Source: Stomoxys calcitrans (Eukaryota; Arthropoda; Insecta; Diptera; Muscidae). Taken from it: a stretch of DNA of 64,000 bases. The notes beneath the pieces are model-generated. The model searched no databases. It was not told where the DNA came from and was given only the letters and a program-made list of their open reading frames with translations. Each line of letters opens with the position of its first letter. The stretch's first letter is position 1. Positions 42,039 through 51,731 of the stretch are shown here, one piece after another. The DNA is taken from assembly GCF_963082655.1 (NCBI RefSeq), contig NC_081553.1, positions 152,440,941 through 152,504,940 on the forward strand. Direction: 5' to 3'. The translations under genes were made by a program, and so were the position numbers.

Positions 42039-43200
42039 CGCTCGTAAGTTGAAAACCAACTGGACAAAACTGGGAAGGCTTCTGAGTTGCCTTGACTTGG
42101 AGACTTGAAGACTTGGACAAGATTATGCCATATGCGAAAGGGTTTTGCATATGGCATAGGACTGGGCTAGACTCAGAGGTCTCAATGTTAACCCAGAGAA
42201 GACTGAAATATTCCTGTTCACGAGGAAGACGAAGGTGGGCCAATTTATCGCATCACGTTTCCTCAATAAGGCGATTTCGATATCTGATATGGTCAAATAC
42301 TTAGGGGTGATTTTGGACAGGAAACTGTACTGGAAGTGTCACATTCAGGAGCGTACTGAGAAGGCTCACAGATGTTGGGCAATATGTATACGGGCGGTAG
42401 GCTCGAAATAAGGTCTGAATCCGAGAATAGTCCACTGGTTTTACAGGAGCGTAATTATACCAATACCTACTTACGCCTCAGTAGTTTGGTAGACTGCTTT
42501 GGAGAACAAGTGAAACATAAGGACCATACAACAGGTTCTGAGAACATGTTGTCTTGGCATAGGAGGAGCGATGAGGACCACGCCCACTATGGCACTGGAG
42601 ACTATTATAGATATCCGACCCATTGACATACATAAGTGGGGGGCAGCTACTGCGGCTATGAGACTTAAGGCGATGGGAGAATGGATTGAGGATGAGAACA
42701 ACTCATACCATCGCGGTATAATCGAGGCGACGATAGGAAACCTGAAAGGAAGGGAAAAGGTTGCTGATCGGATTGGGTACCGGGCCATAACGGAGTAAGG
42801 GGTAATGAAAGGGCAGTTGATTTGGCGGTGATTAAACTTGGTTAACCCGAAGTCGAATGCAACATTGTGGAACAGCGAAACGGTCAGTAGGAAGGCGAAA
42901 ATCCTATGAGGGGATCCAGATCGTGAGAAGACGAGGCTACTACTGAAAAAAGGAAAGGAACTACGAGCTCACTTATGTAAAACCGGTGTGGAAAGTGATA
43001 GATAGGACATGCAGGGAAGATGATAAGACGTTGGAGCATTTCCTTTGTCATTGCCCGACTTTCGCGACTAACAGATACCGGCACTTAGGTGGGGGCACTA
43101 TACCAGACATGAACCAACCTAGGGGAGTGGAATGGATAACAATTAAGGATTTTGTAAGTAGCACGGTTACTTTTCCTTTAACCGCATAACAAACCTATAA
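42039..43200 (+). pseudogene. A4 RT end, RNase H remnant and zinc motif
   Basis: Continues in phase from the mariner join: KLKTNWTKLGRLLS, then a jump over nearly all of RT to ERVLHMA, DWARLRGLNVNPEKTEIFLF, ASRFLNKAISISDMVKYLGV, ILDRKLYWKCHIQERTEKAH, IIPILTYASVVW, RTTPTMALETIIDIRPIDIH and MRLKAMGEWIEDENNS (42170-42700). RNase H is deleted between VADRIG and the GHNGVRGN-like text (42770-42810). The zinc motif TCREDDKTLEHFLCHCPTFA is in frame at 43008-43067, followed by GTIPDMNQPRGVEWITIKDF. Confidence 0.8.
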
Positions 43201-43216
43201 TACAATATACAATATA

Positions 43217-43453
43217 TTGGGTTGCCCAAAAAGTAGTAGCGGATTTTTCATATAGTCGGCGTTGACAAATTTTTTCACAGCTTGTGACCCTGTAATTGCA
43301 TTCTTTCTTCTGTCAGTTATCAGCTGTTACTTTTAGCTTGCTTTAGAAAAAAAGTGTAAAAAAAGTATATTTGATTAAAGTTCATTCCAAGTTTTATTAA
43401 AAATGCATTTACTTTCTTTTAAAAAATCCGCAATTACTTTTTGGGTTACCCAA
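43217..43453 (+). mobile_element. Mariner-type MITE, complete, 237 bp
   Basis: Terminal inverted repeats TTGGGTTGCCCAAAAAGTAG at the left and CAATTACTTTTTGGGTTACCCAA at the right (last base 43453), bordered by TA on each side (43215-43216 and 43454-43455). The interior is noncoding, with GGCGTTGACAAATTTTTTCA and CAGTTATCAGCTGTTACTTT. Same family as 19762-19985. It lies in the 3' UTR of A4. It would depend on a mariner transposase supplied elsewhere; the mariners here have different ends. Confidence 0.92.
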
Positions 43454-43490
43454 TAATATCTGTAACCTCTTTTCAACCTAACCTAACCTG

Positions 43491-43803
43491 AATTGAAAAA
43501 AGAATGACAGATTACCAAGCAAAAAAAGTTGCAAATAATGTTCTGTGGCTTATAATCAAGTTTGATAAGGAGCATTTTTGTCTTTAACTTCATCCTCCAA
43601 AAATGTATATTTAACGGCAAATTTAACACAAACATTGAAATCGAACAACTTTAACCTGTACTTTACAATTTTACTTATTTCTGGCTTTGAGGTTGTTTTG
43701 GTGTGTTCAGAGATCTATAGTAGAATTCATAGCGAACACTATTTTAAAATATTTTATACTCATTTAAAAGAGATTGTAATCCTTCCAAAATATACCCCCT
43801 TAC
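43491..43803 (+). repeat. Repeat module R1, copy a
   Basis: Shares with 45390-45990 and 48120-48745 the ordered blocks GGAGCATTTTTGTCTTTAAC, TTCATCCTCCAAAAATG, CTGGCTTTGAGG and GTGTGTTCAGAGATCTATAG, and ends near ATACCCCCTT. Noncoding; any frame in it, e.g. 43578-43808, is chance. Confidence 0.85.
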
Positions 43804-44109
43804 AATAATATTGCAACACTTCCTTTATGAAATTTATTATAAATTTGGTTTTTTACTTGTGGCTTAACTGGTTAAGAACTTGTTGATAAAACTTGTTGTT
43901 TAAAACATTTGTTTGACGTGTCGTTTAAAATCAATATAATCATCAATCAATCAATCGAACGTAACAGTGTTTGCTGGCAAATTAAGCATTTAAATTTACA
44001 AATTACTTTTGAATGTGGCTAAATCAAAATAAAAATCATGCATGCGTGATAATTGAAAAAGAGGCTGGAGCTGCATTAATATGACGCAGAAACTAGACCT
44101 ATGGAGGAG
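43804..44109 (+). repeat. Repeat module R2, copy a
   Basis: Block ending with AACACTTCCTTTATGAAATT, TTTTTTACTTGTGGCTTAAC, TGGTTAAGAACTTGTTGATA, ACATTTGTTTGACG and GTGTCGTTTAAAATCA. The module recurs at 44515-44740, 44755-44940, 46376-46486, 46626-46945 and 48722-48811. Confidence 0.8.
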
Positions 44110-44450
44110 GCTTAAGCCGGCTGTCAGTTTTATAAGCAACGGCCCCTAGACCTAGTAGAAACCAAAATCTTAACCACTTATATAAAAACCCAAATCATTA
44201 ATCCAAAAATTTGCTCAGAAATTTAGAAAAACTGTATCCAGAATTGTTTGGATCTGGAAACACTGTGCGCTATTTGGCCTTTCCATATAAAACGCATTGC
44301 ACAAACCCAGTGGAAGTAGGCGGGGCGTAATCTCCGAAATATCTGATTGACCAATCATATTGAACCAAAATACACAACAATCAAAACGGGAGACTCAAGT
44401 AACATATTTATTTATTTGCCGTCATAGCAGGGATATTATCTCATAAAGCA
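44110..44450 (+). repeat. Repeat module R3, copy a
   Basis: GGCTGTCAGTTTTATAAGCA, TAGACCTAGTAGAAACCAAA, GATCTGGAAACACTGTGC, CCATATAAAACGCATTGCAC, GGAAGTAGGCGGGGCGTAAT, TGATTGACCAATCATATTGA. It recurs nearly whole at 49010-49345 and partly at 46486-46625. The GC-rich GGCGGGGCG word and the CCAAT word are unusual in this AT-rich DNA; no frame. Confidence 0.85.
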
Positions 44451-44514
44451 GAGGTGGGCACATTTTTTTTCTATGTATGAGTGAGTAAAATTACTTACAC
44501 TCGAAATTAAACAG

Positions 44515-44940
44515 CAATGCGACAAATGCCAAAATGGTTCGAAAAAAATTGCTTTATGAAACTTAATTTCAAATTTCGTTTTTTACTGGTGGCTTCTTTT
44601 TGATAAATATTGTTTATAACATTTGTTTGGCAAAATTTAATTTTGTGGCAAACGTGTCGTTTAAAATCATTGTATCTTGAACGCAACAGTGTTTGCTGAC
44701 AAATTAAGTATTTGCATGAGTGAAATTATTTTACTCCACGCGAAACAAAATAGCAATGCGACCAAAATGCCAAAATGGTTCGAAAACACTTACTTTATGA
44801 AATTCAGTTTCAAATTTGGGTTTTTACATGTGGCTTAAGAACTTGTTGATATATATTGTTTAAGACTTTTGTTTGACTACGATTTGGGGGGCAAATGTGT
44901 CATTTAATTTTAATGCAACTTGAACGTAACATTCCAATCA
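44515..44940 (+). repeat. Repeat module R2, copies b and c in tandem
   Basis: Two successive R2 units (44515-44740 and 44755-44940), each with AATGCGAC(C)AAAATGCCAAAA, TGGTTCGAAAA, TTTATGAAAT, then the GGCTT and TTTGTTTG blocks. The pair at 46626-46945 has the same internal order. Confidence 0.8.
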
Positions 44941-45071
44941 TGAGCTAATTTTTCTATAGAACTCTCATGGGACTATTTAACGGGGGTTCTTCTCGGTTTT
45001 TAAGCGATTGTGCACGTCGCTACACCTTATACAAACAGGGGGAAGCTTACAATATTACCATTGTATATTCC

Positions 45072-45377
45072 TTTGCTGCGAGAGAACCCTCTATGTAGCC
45101 GACTATGTCGTGAAGGTCTGTTTCAGTGGCTTTGCCTCTACTAAATGCATGCTGCTAACGCGACAGGCGATCTCCAGGGATCTTTGCTCTAAGATATGTT
45201 TCTATCAACCTCTTAAAAGGACGAAAATATTTTGCCTTCGTGTGGTAAGGCTTTCCAACTTTCGGAATGAAAGTGACCTTCGTATCCCTCCATGCTACAG
45301 GTATAAGCCAATGAATCAGTCTATAAGACAGCTTGTACTTTAACCGGTGATGCATCATCAGGGCCTGGCGTTACAAC
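45072..45377 (-). pseudogene. LINE family B fragment (RT start)
   Basis: Minus strand: SPGPDDASPVKVQAVL-like near 45370, then IPVAWRDTKVTFIPKVGKPY, HTKAKYFRPFK, RLIETYLRAKIPGDRLSR, and a worn KGKSTETDLHDIVGYIEGSL near 45130-45080. This is RT motif 1-2 of family B. It sits within the R1/R2/R3 mosaic, between R2 and R1 modules. Confidence 0.8.
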
Positions 45378-45389
45378 AGTAATTAACGT

Positions 45390-45990
45390 TAATTTGAAGA
45401 ACTAACTCGAAAAAAGTAAGGCAGATTTCCAAGCAAAAGAAAAAAAATAATTTCGTGTTTTTTGCCAATTTTGTTCTGTGACTTGACGTCAAATTTGATA
45501 AGGTGCATTTTTGTCTTTGACTTCATCCTCCAAAAATGAAGATTTATCGGCAAATTTGACACAAATTTTGACATCGAACTACTTTAACCTGTACTTAACA
45601 ATTTTACTGATTTCTGGCTTTGAGGGTGTTTTGGTGTGTTCAGAGATCTATAGTAGAATTTCATAGCGAACACTTTTTTGAAATATTTTATACTCACTTA
45701 AAAGAGATGGTAATCCTTCAAAAAATACCTAAAATACCCCCTTAGTGAGTCGGTTGAGTGCTTCAATGTTCTACAATAATATAGCTCGCAGTCTTGTCAG
45801 GAATATTGCCGAATCGCAAGCCGAAAATTTAGAAAAATGTCCAGAAGAAGGAAACTTCCCCCCTCTCATGCATCTGCGTTGTGAGCGATTTACAGCAAAT
45901 CTCCTTTGAAATTCAAATGTCTTTTTCGCAACATCGAACAATTTCTTATTGAAATTACAGAGTTTTGTAGCTAAATTTAATAAAATGGCT
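45390..45990 (+). repeat. Repeat module R1, copy b (longer)
   Basis: Same order as copy a, extended by TTGCCGAATCGCAAGCC, AGGAGGAAACTT-like (GAAGGAAACTTCCCCC here), and TTTCTTATTGAAATTACAGAGTTTTGTAG, which also follow R1 copy c at 48530-48740. Confidence 0.85.
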
Positions 45991-46375
45991 TCACCAATTT
46001 AATTACTGACAACAATATATACGCTGAACACAATAAAAATGCTAAGCACAGTAAAAATGCTGAACGCAGTAAAAACACTGTCGAAAACATCCTTGTTGAC
46101 AAGTACAAATCACTTGAATGGTAGTGTAAACGGGTTCTGAAGATTATCTCTAATCCAGTTTTGTATTGGGTTACGTACTTTTTTTACAAATTTCTTAGTA
46201 GCCGAACTTTAAAAATACTGATATTGAATGAAATTGACAAAAATTTCCAACTTTATATACATTTTTTACTTTGTGGTTTAGTCTAATGGCAACTCAACTG
46301 TAGTCGAGTTGCAATCCATAATCGACCCATAAGTCGCAATTTGTAGTCCGATTTGAAACAGAGAGTCATTAAACC
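45991..46375. repeat. Spacer with a 21-bp minisatellite
   Basis: At 46021-46082 a ~21-bp unit is repeated three times: GCTGAACACAATAAAAAT, GCTAAGCACAGTAAAAAT, GCTGAACGCAGTAAAAAC. The rest of the span shows nothing recognisable. Confidence 0.7.
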
Positions 46376-46945
46376 AATGCGACAAAAATGCCAAAATGGT
46401 TCGAAAACACTTACTTTATGAAAATAATTTTAAATTTGATTTTTTACTTGTGGCTTAACTGGTTAAGAACTTGTTGATAAAAATTGTTCGGATTTGGAAA
46501 CACTGTGCACTATTTAACCTTTCCATATTAAACACATTTCACACATCCAGTGGAAGTAGGCAGGGCGTAATCTCCGAAATATCTTGTTGACCAACCATAT
46601 TGAATCAAAATACACAACACTCAACACTTACTTGTGGTTTCTTTTTGATAAATATTGTTTAAGACATTTCTTTAACCACAATTTGGTAGCAAACGTGTCG
46701 TTTAAAATCATTGCAACTTGAACGCAACAGTGTTTGCTGGCAAATTAAGCATTTGCATGAGTAAAATTATTTTATTCCACGCGAAACAAAATAGCAATGC
46801 GACCAAAATGCCAAAATGGTGCGAAAACACTTACTTTATGAAATTAAGTTTCAAATTTGGGTTTTTACATGTGGCTTAACTGGTTAAGAACTTGATTATA
46901 TATATTGTTAAAACATTTGTTTGACTACGATTTGGTACAAATGGG
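46376..46945 (+). repeat. Modules R2-R3-R2-R2
   Basis: 46376-46486 is R2, 46486-46625 a partial R3 (GGAAACACTGTGCACTATTT, AAGTAGGCAGGGCGTAATCT), and 46626-46945 two more R2 units. The last R2 unit is cut off by the Jockey ORF1 piece at 46936. Confidence 0.8.
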
Positions 46946-47640
46946 GAGAAGCTTACAATATCCCTTAGCATGATCAAACTCTTGACAATTTGTACAATGG
47001 GGTGGACGATTGCGCTTTAATGGTTCCTCGTAAATTGGGAGGGTAGACCCATTCTGTTTTATCGTTGAGGACTCGTAAGTCAATTCTTCTTCGAACATCG
47101 GTTAAGAAATTTTGTTTTTATTTAGAATATTTATGATGGATTTAACTTCATAAACCTGTTTTCAGAGTTCTTCTTTGCTCTCTTCGTGAGGGACAGAACT
47201 GTCAATACCCTTCAAAAGGACAACAAGGCCTTTTGAGCTTTTGAACTACTAGCATCCTATAGATGCTTTCGGTATACGTTTGTACCTTAGGCTCCTGGAA
47301 CATGAAAATTTCCCTCACATAGTGCCTGCAACAATTTGTTCACAATGGTGTTCGACGTTTGTTCTCGCAAGTATATAGTATAGCAAGGTTTTGCTGTCAT
47401 GGTCACGGTGTTGTTCTCGTCGTCTTTGTCGTCTGTATTCAACAAGGTATAACAGTTTACATTTAGCATTTCGGCACCTTTCGCTATTGTTGGATTTGGC
47501 TCCTTCGATGGAGATCTCGAGTTCGATTTGCGCTTGGTGACCAATATGCGATCAATTCCGGTTTGAACTTTATTTTTCGGTTGGTTATCATGTAGTTCTA
47601 TGTATGTTGCAGAAAGGTGTGCAGTGGATTGAGACATACT
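46936..47640 (-). pseudogene. Jockey-clade ORF1 (gag-like) fragment J4
   Basis: An open frame starts at 47637 (minus): MSQSTAHLSATYIELHDNQP, KRKSNSRSPSKEPN, LNVNCYTLLNTDDKDDENNT, CYTIYLREQTSNTIVNKLLQ, EGNFHVPGA, then stops. In other frames come QKALLSF, IMKLNPS- and FEEELTYESS-like pieces, and a zinc knuckle CTNCQEFDHAKGYC (C-x2-C-x4-H-x4-C) at about 46965-47006. Known class role: binding of element RNA. ORF2 is not attached; the sequence is cut at the R2 module. The 116-residue open piece is the most intact part. Confidence 0.75.
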
Positions 47641-47987
47641 TTTAGGTTAGGAAAGCACTTAAAAATAATTTAGGTCACACCTTTATTATAAGACGGACTA
47701 CACGTTCACTATGTTTAAATAGATAATAGAGCGTCCAAGACGCTTAGTAATGTTAAAATTTAATTTTTCTTCGTAGTGACTTTGAAAAAACGTCCACACA
47801 CGAAGAGAATGAAAACTTTCTCTTTTGAGCTAAGCAAAGCCCTCGCTTACTTCTGCCGTCAACCACGTTTCATTGACACTGTAACCATTACTTAAAGGCT
47901 GGGGACGAACTGCGCATCTCTCTTGTTTATCCGTGTCTTTTTCATATGTTAGTCTGAGGACTGCTTGAAGCATTACTCTCGACTACA
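47641..47987. other. Upstream of J4 ORF1; possible 5' UTR
   Basis: About 350 bases with moderate GC; by position could be the 5' UTR of the J4 element. No separate feature found. Confidence 0.35.
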
Positions 47988-48055
47988 GGTGTCAATGCAA
48001 CAACACCTGCCATCACCGCAGCTGTTGGGTCTTTGGAGTCCATTTTGAGCCTACT
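47988..48055 (-). repeat. LINE family B, 5' region fragment
   Basis: ACCGCAGCTGTTGGGTCTTT and GGAGTCCATT match the 5' region of B3 (58620-58650). Only about 65 bases; ends abrupt. Confidence 0.65.
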
Positions 48056-48119
48056 CCTGAATGGCTTTAAAAATTTTCGTACATATAGGTACATATTCCG
48101 AGATGGTTACAATAGTTAT

Positions 48120-48745
48120 TCATCTTACTTTCAATAAACTAACTCAAAAAAAGAAGGACAGATTTTCAAGCAAAAAAAGTTGAACATAATTTTGCGTTTT
48201 TGGCAATTTTGTTCTGTGACTTGTAGTCAATTTTGATTAGGAGCGTTTTTATCTTCGACTTCATCCTCCAAAAATGAAGATTTATTAGCAAATTTGACTC
48301 AAATTTTGACATTGTACTATGTTAACATGTACTTTACAATTTTACTGATTTCTCTGGCTTTGAGGTTGTTTTGGTGTGTTCAGTGATCTATAGTAGAATT
48401 TCATAGCGAACACTTTTGTGAAATATTGTATACCCATTTAAAAGGAGTTGTAATCCTTTTTAAAAAAATACATAAAAGACCCCTTTAGGTTGAAATCGGT
48501 TTAGTGTTTAAATGTTATACAATAATATTGCCGAATCGCAAGCCAAAAATTTATAAAAATTTCCAAAAGGAGGAAACTTTCCGCCTCTTGTTTCCCATAC
48601 ATCTTCGGTGTGAGCAAATCCACCTATGTGAGGAGATTTGCAGCAAATCCCCTTTTAAATTCAAAAACAACACTGCGTTTTATTGAATAAGATAACAATT
48701 TCTTGACAATTGAAATTACAAAATTTTGTAGTTAAATTTACTTTT
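48120..48745 (+). repeat. Repeat module R1, copy c
   Basis: Starts with CTAACTCAAAAAAAGAAGGA and keeps the order of copy b, including TTGCCGAATCGCAAGCC at 48530 and the TTGAAATTACAAAATTTTGTAG block at 48710. The frame 48504-48686 is a chance reading inside it. Confidence 0.85.
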
Positions 48746-48811
48746 TTAAATGTAGTTTTAAATTTGGTTTCATACTTGTGGCTTAACTGCTTAAGAACTT
48801 GCTGATAAATA

Positions 48812-49008
48812 GTTACTTAACTTTACTTTTATTGGCTATGACAGAACATTTGTTCCACTAGCCGGACGTAGAATAGCGTTCCAAGCACCTCCATCTTCTG
48901 CGCTCATTCTAAAATCTCTGACATCAAGTTTCGATGTGTCTCTCATCACTTGATCTTTAAATCGGGCTTTCGGTATTCCCGGTTTGCGTGTACCACCGTG
49001 TTTGCCTA
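48812..49008 (-). pseudogene. RTE 3' end fragment
   Basis: Minus strand: GNTRKPGIPKARFKDQVMRD, SKLDVRDFRMSAEDGGAWNA, ILRPASGTNVLS, stop, then a TAAAGTTAAGTAACT tail. Same C-terminal region and tail style as the RTE copy ending at 24536. It is flanked by R2 (48722-48811) and R3 (49010-49345). Confidence 0.85.
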
Positions 49009-49009
49009 A

Positions 49010-49345
49010 AGCCTGATGTTAGCTTTATAAGCGACAGCCTCTAGACCTACTAGAAAACAAAATCTTATTCACTTATAATATTAACCCACAGCATTAATCC
49101 AAAAATTTGTTGAGAAATTTAGAAAAACTATATCCAAAATTGTTCGGATCTGGAAACACTGTGCAATCTTTAACCATTCCATATAAAACGCATCGCACAA
49201 ACCCATTGGAAGTAGGCGGGGCGTAATCTTCGGAATATCTGGTTGGCCAATCATTTTGAACCTAAATACACAGCACTCAAAACGTCAGACTGAAGTAACA
49301 TATCTATTATTTATTTGTCATCATAACAGGGATTCGGTATAATAT
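49010..49345 (+). repeat. Repeat module R3, copy c
   Basis: Full-length match in order to 44110-44450, with GGAAGTAGGCGGGGCGTAAT exact. Confidence 0.85.
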
Positions 49346-49385
49346 CTTATAATATTATTTTTACTTGTATGGTTTATCCACATAG

Positions 49386-50955
49386 AAAAATATAGGCCAA
49401 AATTTGTCCAAATAAACATGGTATTGACTTATTTTTGACATTGAAATCCGATGTTTTTTTTGTATCATGGTAAGTGGTTGGTAAAGAAGGCATTCGTTGA
49501 AGATATTTTTAATTGTACGAATTAAATTGTTATTTAATAATACAAATTGTGAGTATCTGTAACGTCCTCTTTCACACATATGTAATGCGAACAAGTGCGA
49601 ATGAACCAAATATATGTCTAGTGGCGTGGCTAAAACAAAATATCTAGAAAAATAGAAAGTGTGTTTTTTTTGTCGCTCAGTAAAATAACATAAATTATTA
49701 AATAATAATTGTTATATAAAAACAATATATTTTAAAAAGTGTTATGCCGAAATAGTGCAAAGCAGAAAAACTTAAGATCTGAACAAGGGAAATAAATACA
49801 TTCCAAACGAAACAAATTTGAGGACATGGAAGAAGGTATATGTATGTGGTACCTATAAATATTATTTTATTGTAATATGTTATTATCCCTATAGAGACCA
49901 TATTGGCATGGAAAACGGAAAACAAATGCAATATTTCTTCATGTAGTTCTAGATTTCGTAGCATTGCGCTTAAAATGCTATGAGTGGTATTTATTACGAT
50001 TCATTTTAATATGTTTATAAATTATTTTGTTTATTGTACATTTTACAGACGGTATCCACGACGATGAAGAGAAAATAAAGGAAACGCAATTTTTTGTTCT
50101 TTCTTTTAGAAAATATAATTACAAAATTTACAAGTTTTATCTGCAATTTAATTTAATAAAAGTTTTTTATCAATGCAAAAAATATCAGTTATTTCCTTTT
50201 ATAAAATTGGTTTAAAATATTATTTGAGAGAAGGGACAACTTTCATATAAATGGATTTATTGAGTTAATAACAATAAGTTGAATACAAATGCTTTCATAG
50301 GTTCGATTTTAGCGAATTTTTTAATTGAATGTACAAAGTTCTTAATTGAATCATGTTTTTAATTTTTCTGTGCAAGATGAAATAAGAATAAACACGAACA
50401 TTTTTCGAACATTTAATAAAAGGAAATCATTGGTATTTTGTGCATAAATAAAAAAATTTTATTTTATTGTATTAAATTGCGGATAAAACATGTAATATAT
50501 TGCTATAAAATATTGATTTTCTAATTATATTTTCTAAAAAAAAATAAAATAAAAAAAACAAACACGAAAAATACTGCATGTGTTATCTTTATAAAATAAT
50601 TGTTATAAATACCACGCCTACCACGCCACTATTTGTCTGTATATATAAAAACTAGACACATATTTGGCTGATTCGCACTTCTTCGCATTACATTTGTGTA
50701 AAGGAGGACACAACGGAACCCAGAAATATATACTCAAAGTTTGTATTTTTAAATAACAATTTAATTCGTACAATTAAAATTATGTTTAACGTATGCCTTC
50801 TTTACCAATCATTTGCCATGATACAAAAAAATCGGATTTAAATATCAAAAATAATTAAAGCAATTAACACTTTGCTTGAAGAGTTTTTTTTTACGTCAAT
50901 ACCTTGTTTAATCGGTAAAATTTAGGACTATATTATTTCTGTGAACATAAGCATG
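49386..50955. mobile_element. Long-inverted-repeat (foldback-like) element R5
   Basis: Left arm 49386-49650 and right arm 50630-50955 are inverted copies: ATGGTATTGAC / GTCAATACC, GAAATCCGAT...TTTGTATCATGGTAA against its reverse at 50815-50845, GGTAAAGAAGGCAT against ATGCCTTCTTTACC, TGTACGAATTAAATTGTTAT against its exact reverse at 50753-50772, and GTGGCGTGG against CCACGCCAC. Between them about 980 bases of AT-rich DNA carry no transposase that I can recognise. Further arms at 16680-16790 and 53880-54200 show that it is a family. Target-site duplication not resolved. Class unknown; a non-autonomous cut-and-paste element is the simplest reading. Confidence 0.7.
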
Positions 50956-51065
50956 GTGCAGCTCTAGACAAATATGTACAAGGTAAAGTCATTAGCTCAA
51001 CAAGAACGAAATACACCATACTACACCATTGGAATAGTGGCGCAAATTCCTACCAGGCTGTCAAA
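50945..51065 (-). repeat. Dispersed repeat R7, copy a
   Basis: On the minus strand GAGCTAATGACTTTACCTTG, CTAGAGCTGCACCATG. A relative at 59025-59080 plus reads GGGCTAATGACTTACCTTGT. It directly follows the R5 right arm. Confidence 0.5.
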
Positions 51066-51659
51066 TTTCTGGATAATTCCTAATTCAAACTCTAGTTTTT
51101 AATTGCATTATCATGTGAAGCAGCCACAAGATAAAATATTAATCATTATAAGCGTGTAAATTGTACATTGATTAATCGTTTTGCTATTTGGACTTATTTT
51201 AAGCCAATTAAAGTGGTTATAAACTCCATAAACCAATTATTTGAAAGTTGCCCTTTCTTTTAAGCAACTTTTTTACTATTTCAATAAAAATAAATAATTG
51301 ACATTTTTCACATGAATGGAAAACTTTTTATTTCATTGGATTTAATTGCATAACACAAAAGATATATTGCTTAAAAATATAAATATATAAAAAAACAAGA
51401 AAAATTGTCGTTTCCATTATGAACCTCTTGTCATTGATGGGGGTATGGTCTGCAAATGGTATTGTAAACAAATTAATGTATATATACATATGTATATTTA
51501 AAATGAATGTAATGAATACCAATCTTAACATTTTGCGTATAGTGCCACGAAATCTAGATCCACATATGTTATCTTCCGTCCTCAGCGCCGTTTTCCAAGT
51601 CAATATACTTCTATTTATATGGATAATAAACAATTGAAATAAGATAATATTACTAATAT
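51066..51659. other. AT-rich spacer, nothing recognised
   Basis: About 600 bases with no element end or supportable gene; frames here (51328-51750 minus, 51419-51637 plus) have AT-rich composition and no motif. Confidence 0.5.
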
Positions 51660-51731
51660 TTATGTAATCCCCATCGGCAAGGGCTGCCGCCTCAGTGTAC
51701 AACACACTGCTACAACAACAACTAATATTTA
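51660..51731 (+). repeat. Retroposon end with (CAA)n tail
   Basis: GCCGCCTCAGTGTACAACAC and CTGCTACAACAACAACTA: a short element end with the same tail style as 3660-4096 (there on the minus strand). It stops at the Helitron start. Confidence 0.5.

Larger units (their letters stand above)
36245..43490 (+). mobile_element. LINE family A, copy A4, holding a mariner and a MITE
   Basis: A 7.2 kb span of which about 3.3 kb is A sequence: ORF1 region 36245-37690, endonuclease 37690-38327, then mariner M2, then RT end, RNase H remnant and zinc motif 42039-43200, and a 3' UTR that ends TTTCAACCTAACCTAACC at about 43488 and carries the MITE 43217-43453. Removing M2 and one TA restores the same CGGAATAAGTTGAAAACC text found uninterrupted at about 14265 in A2. 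Orientation, order and the exact join show that both parts are one copy. Confidence 0.85.
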
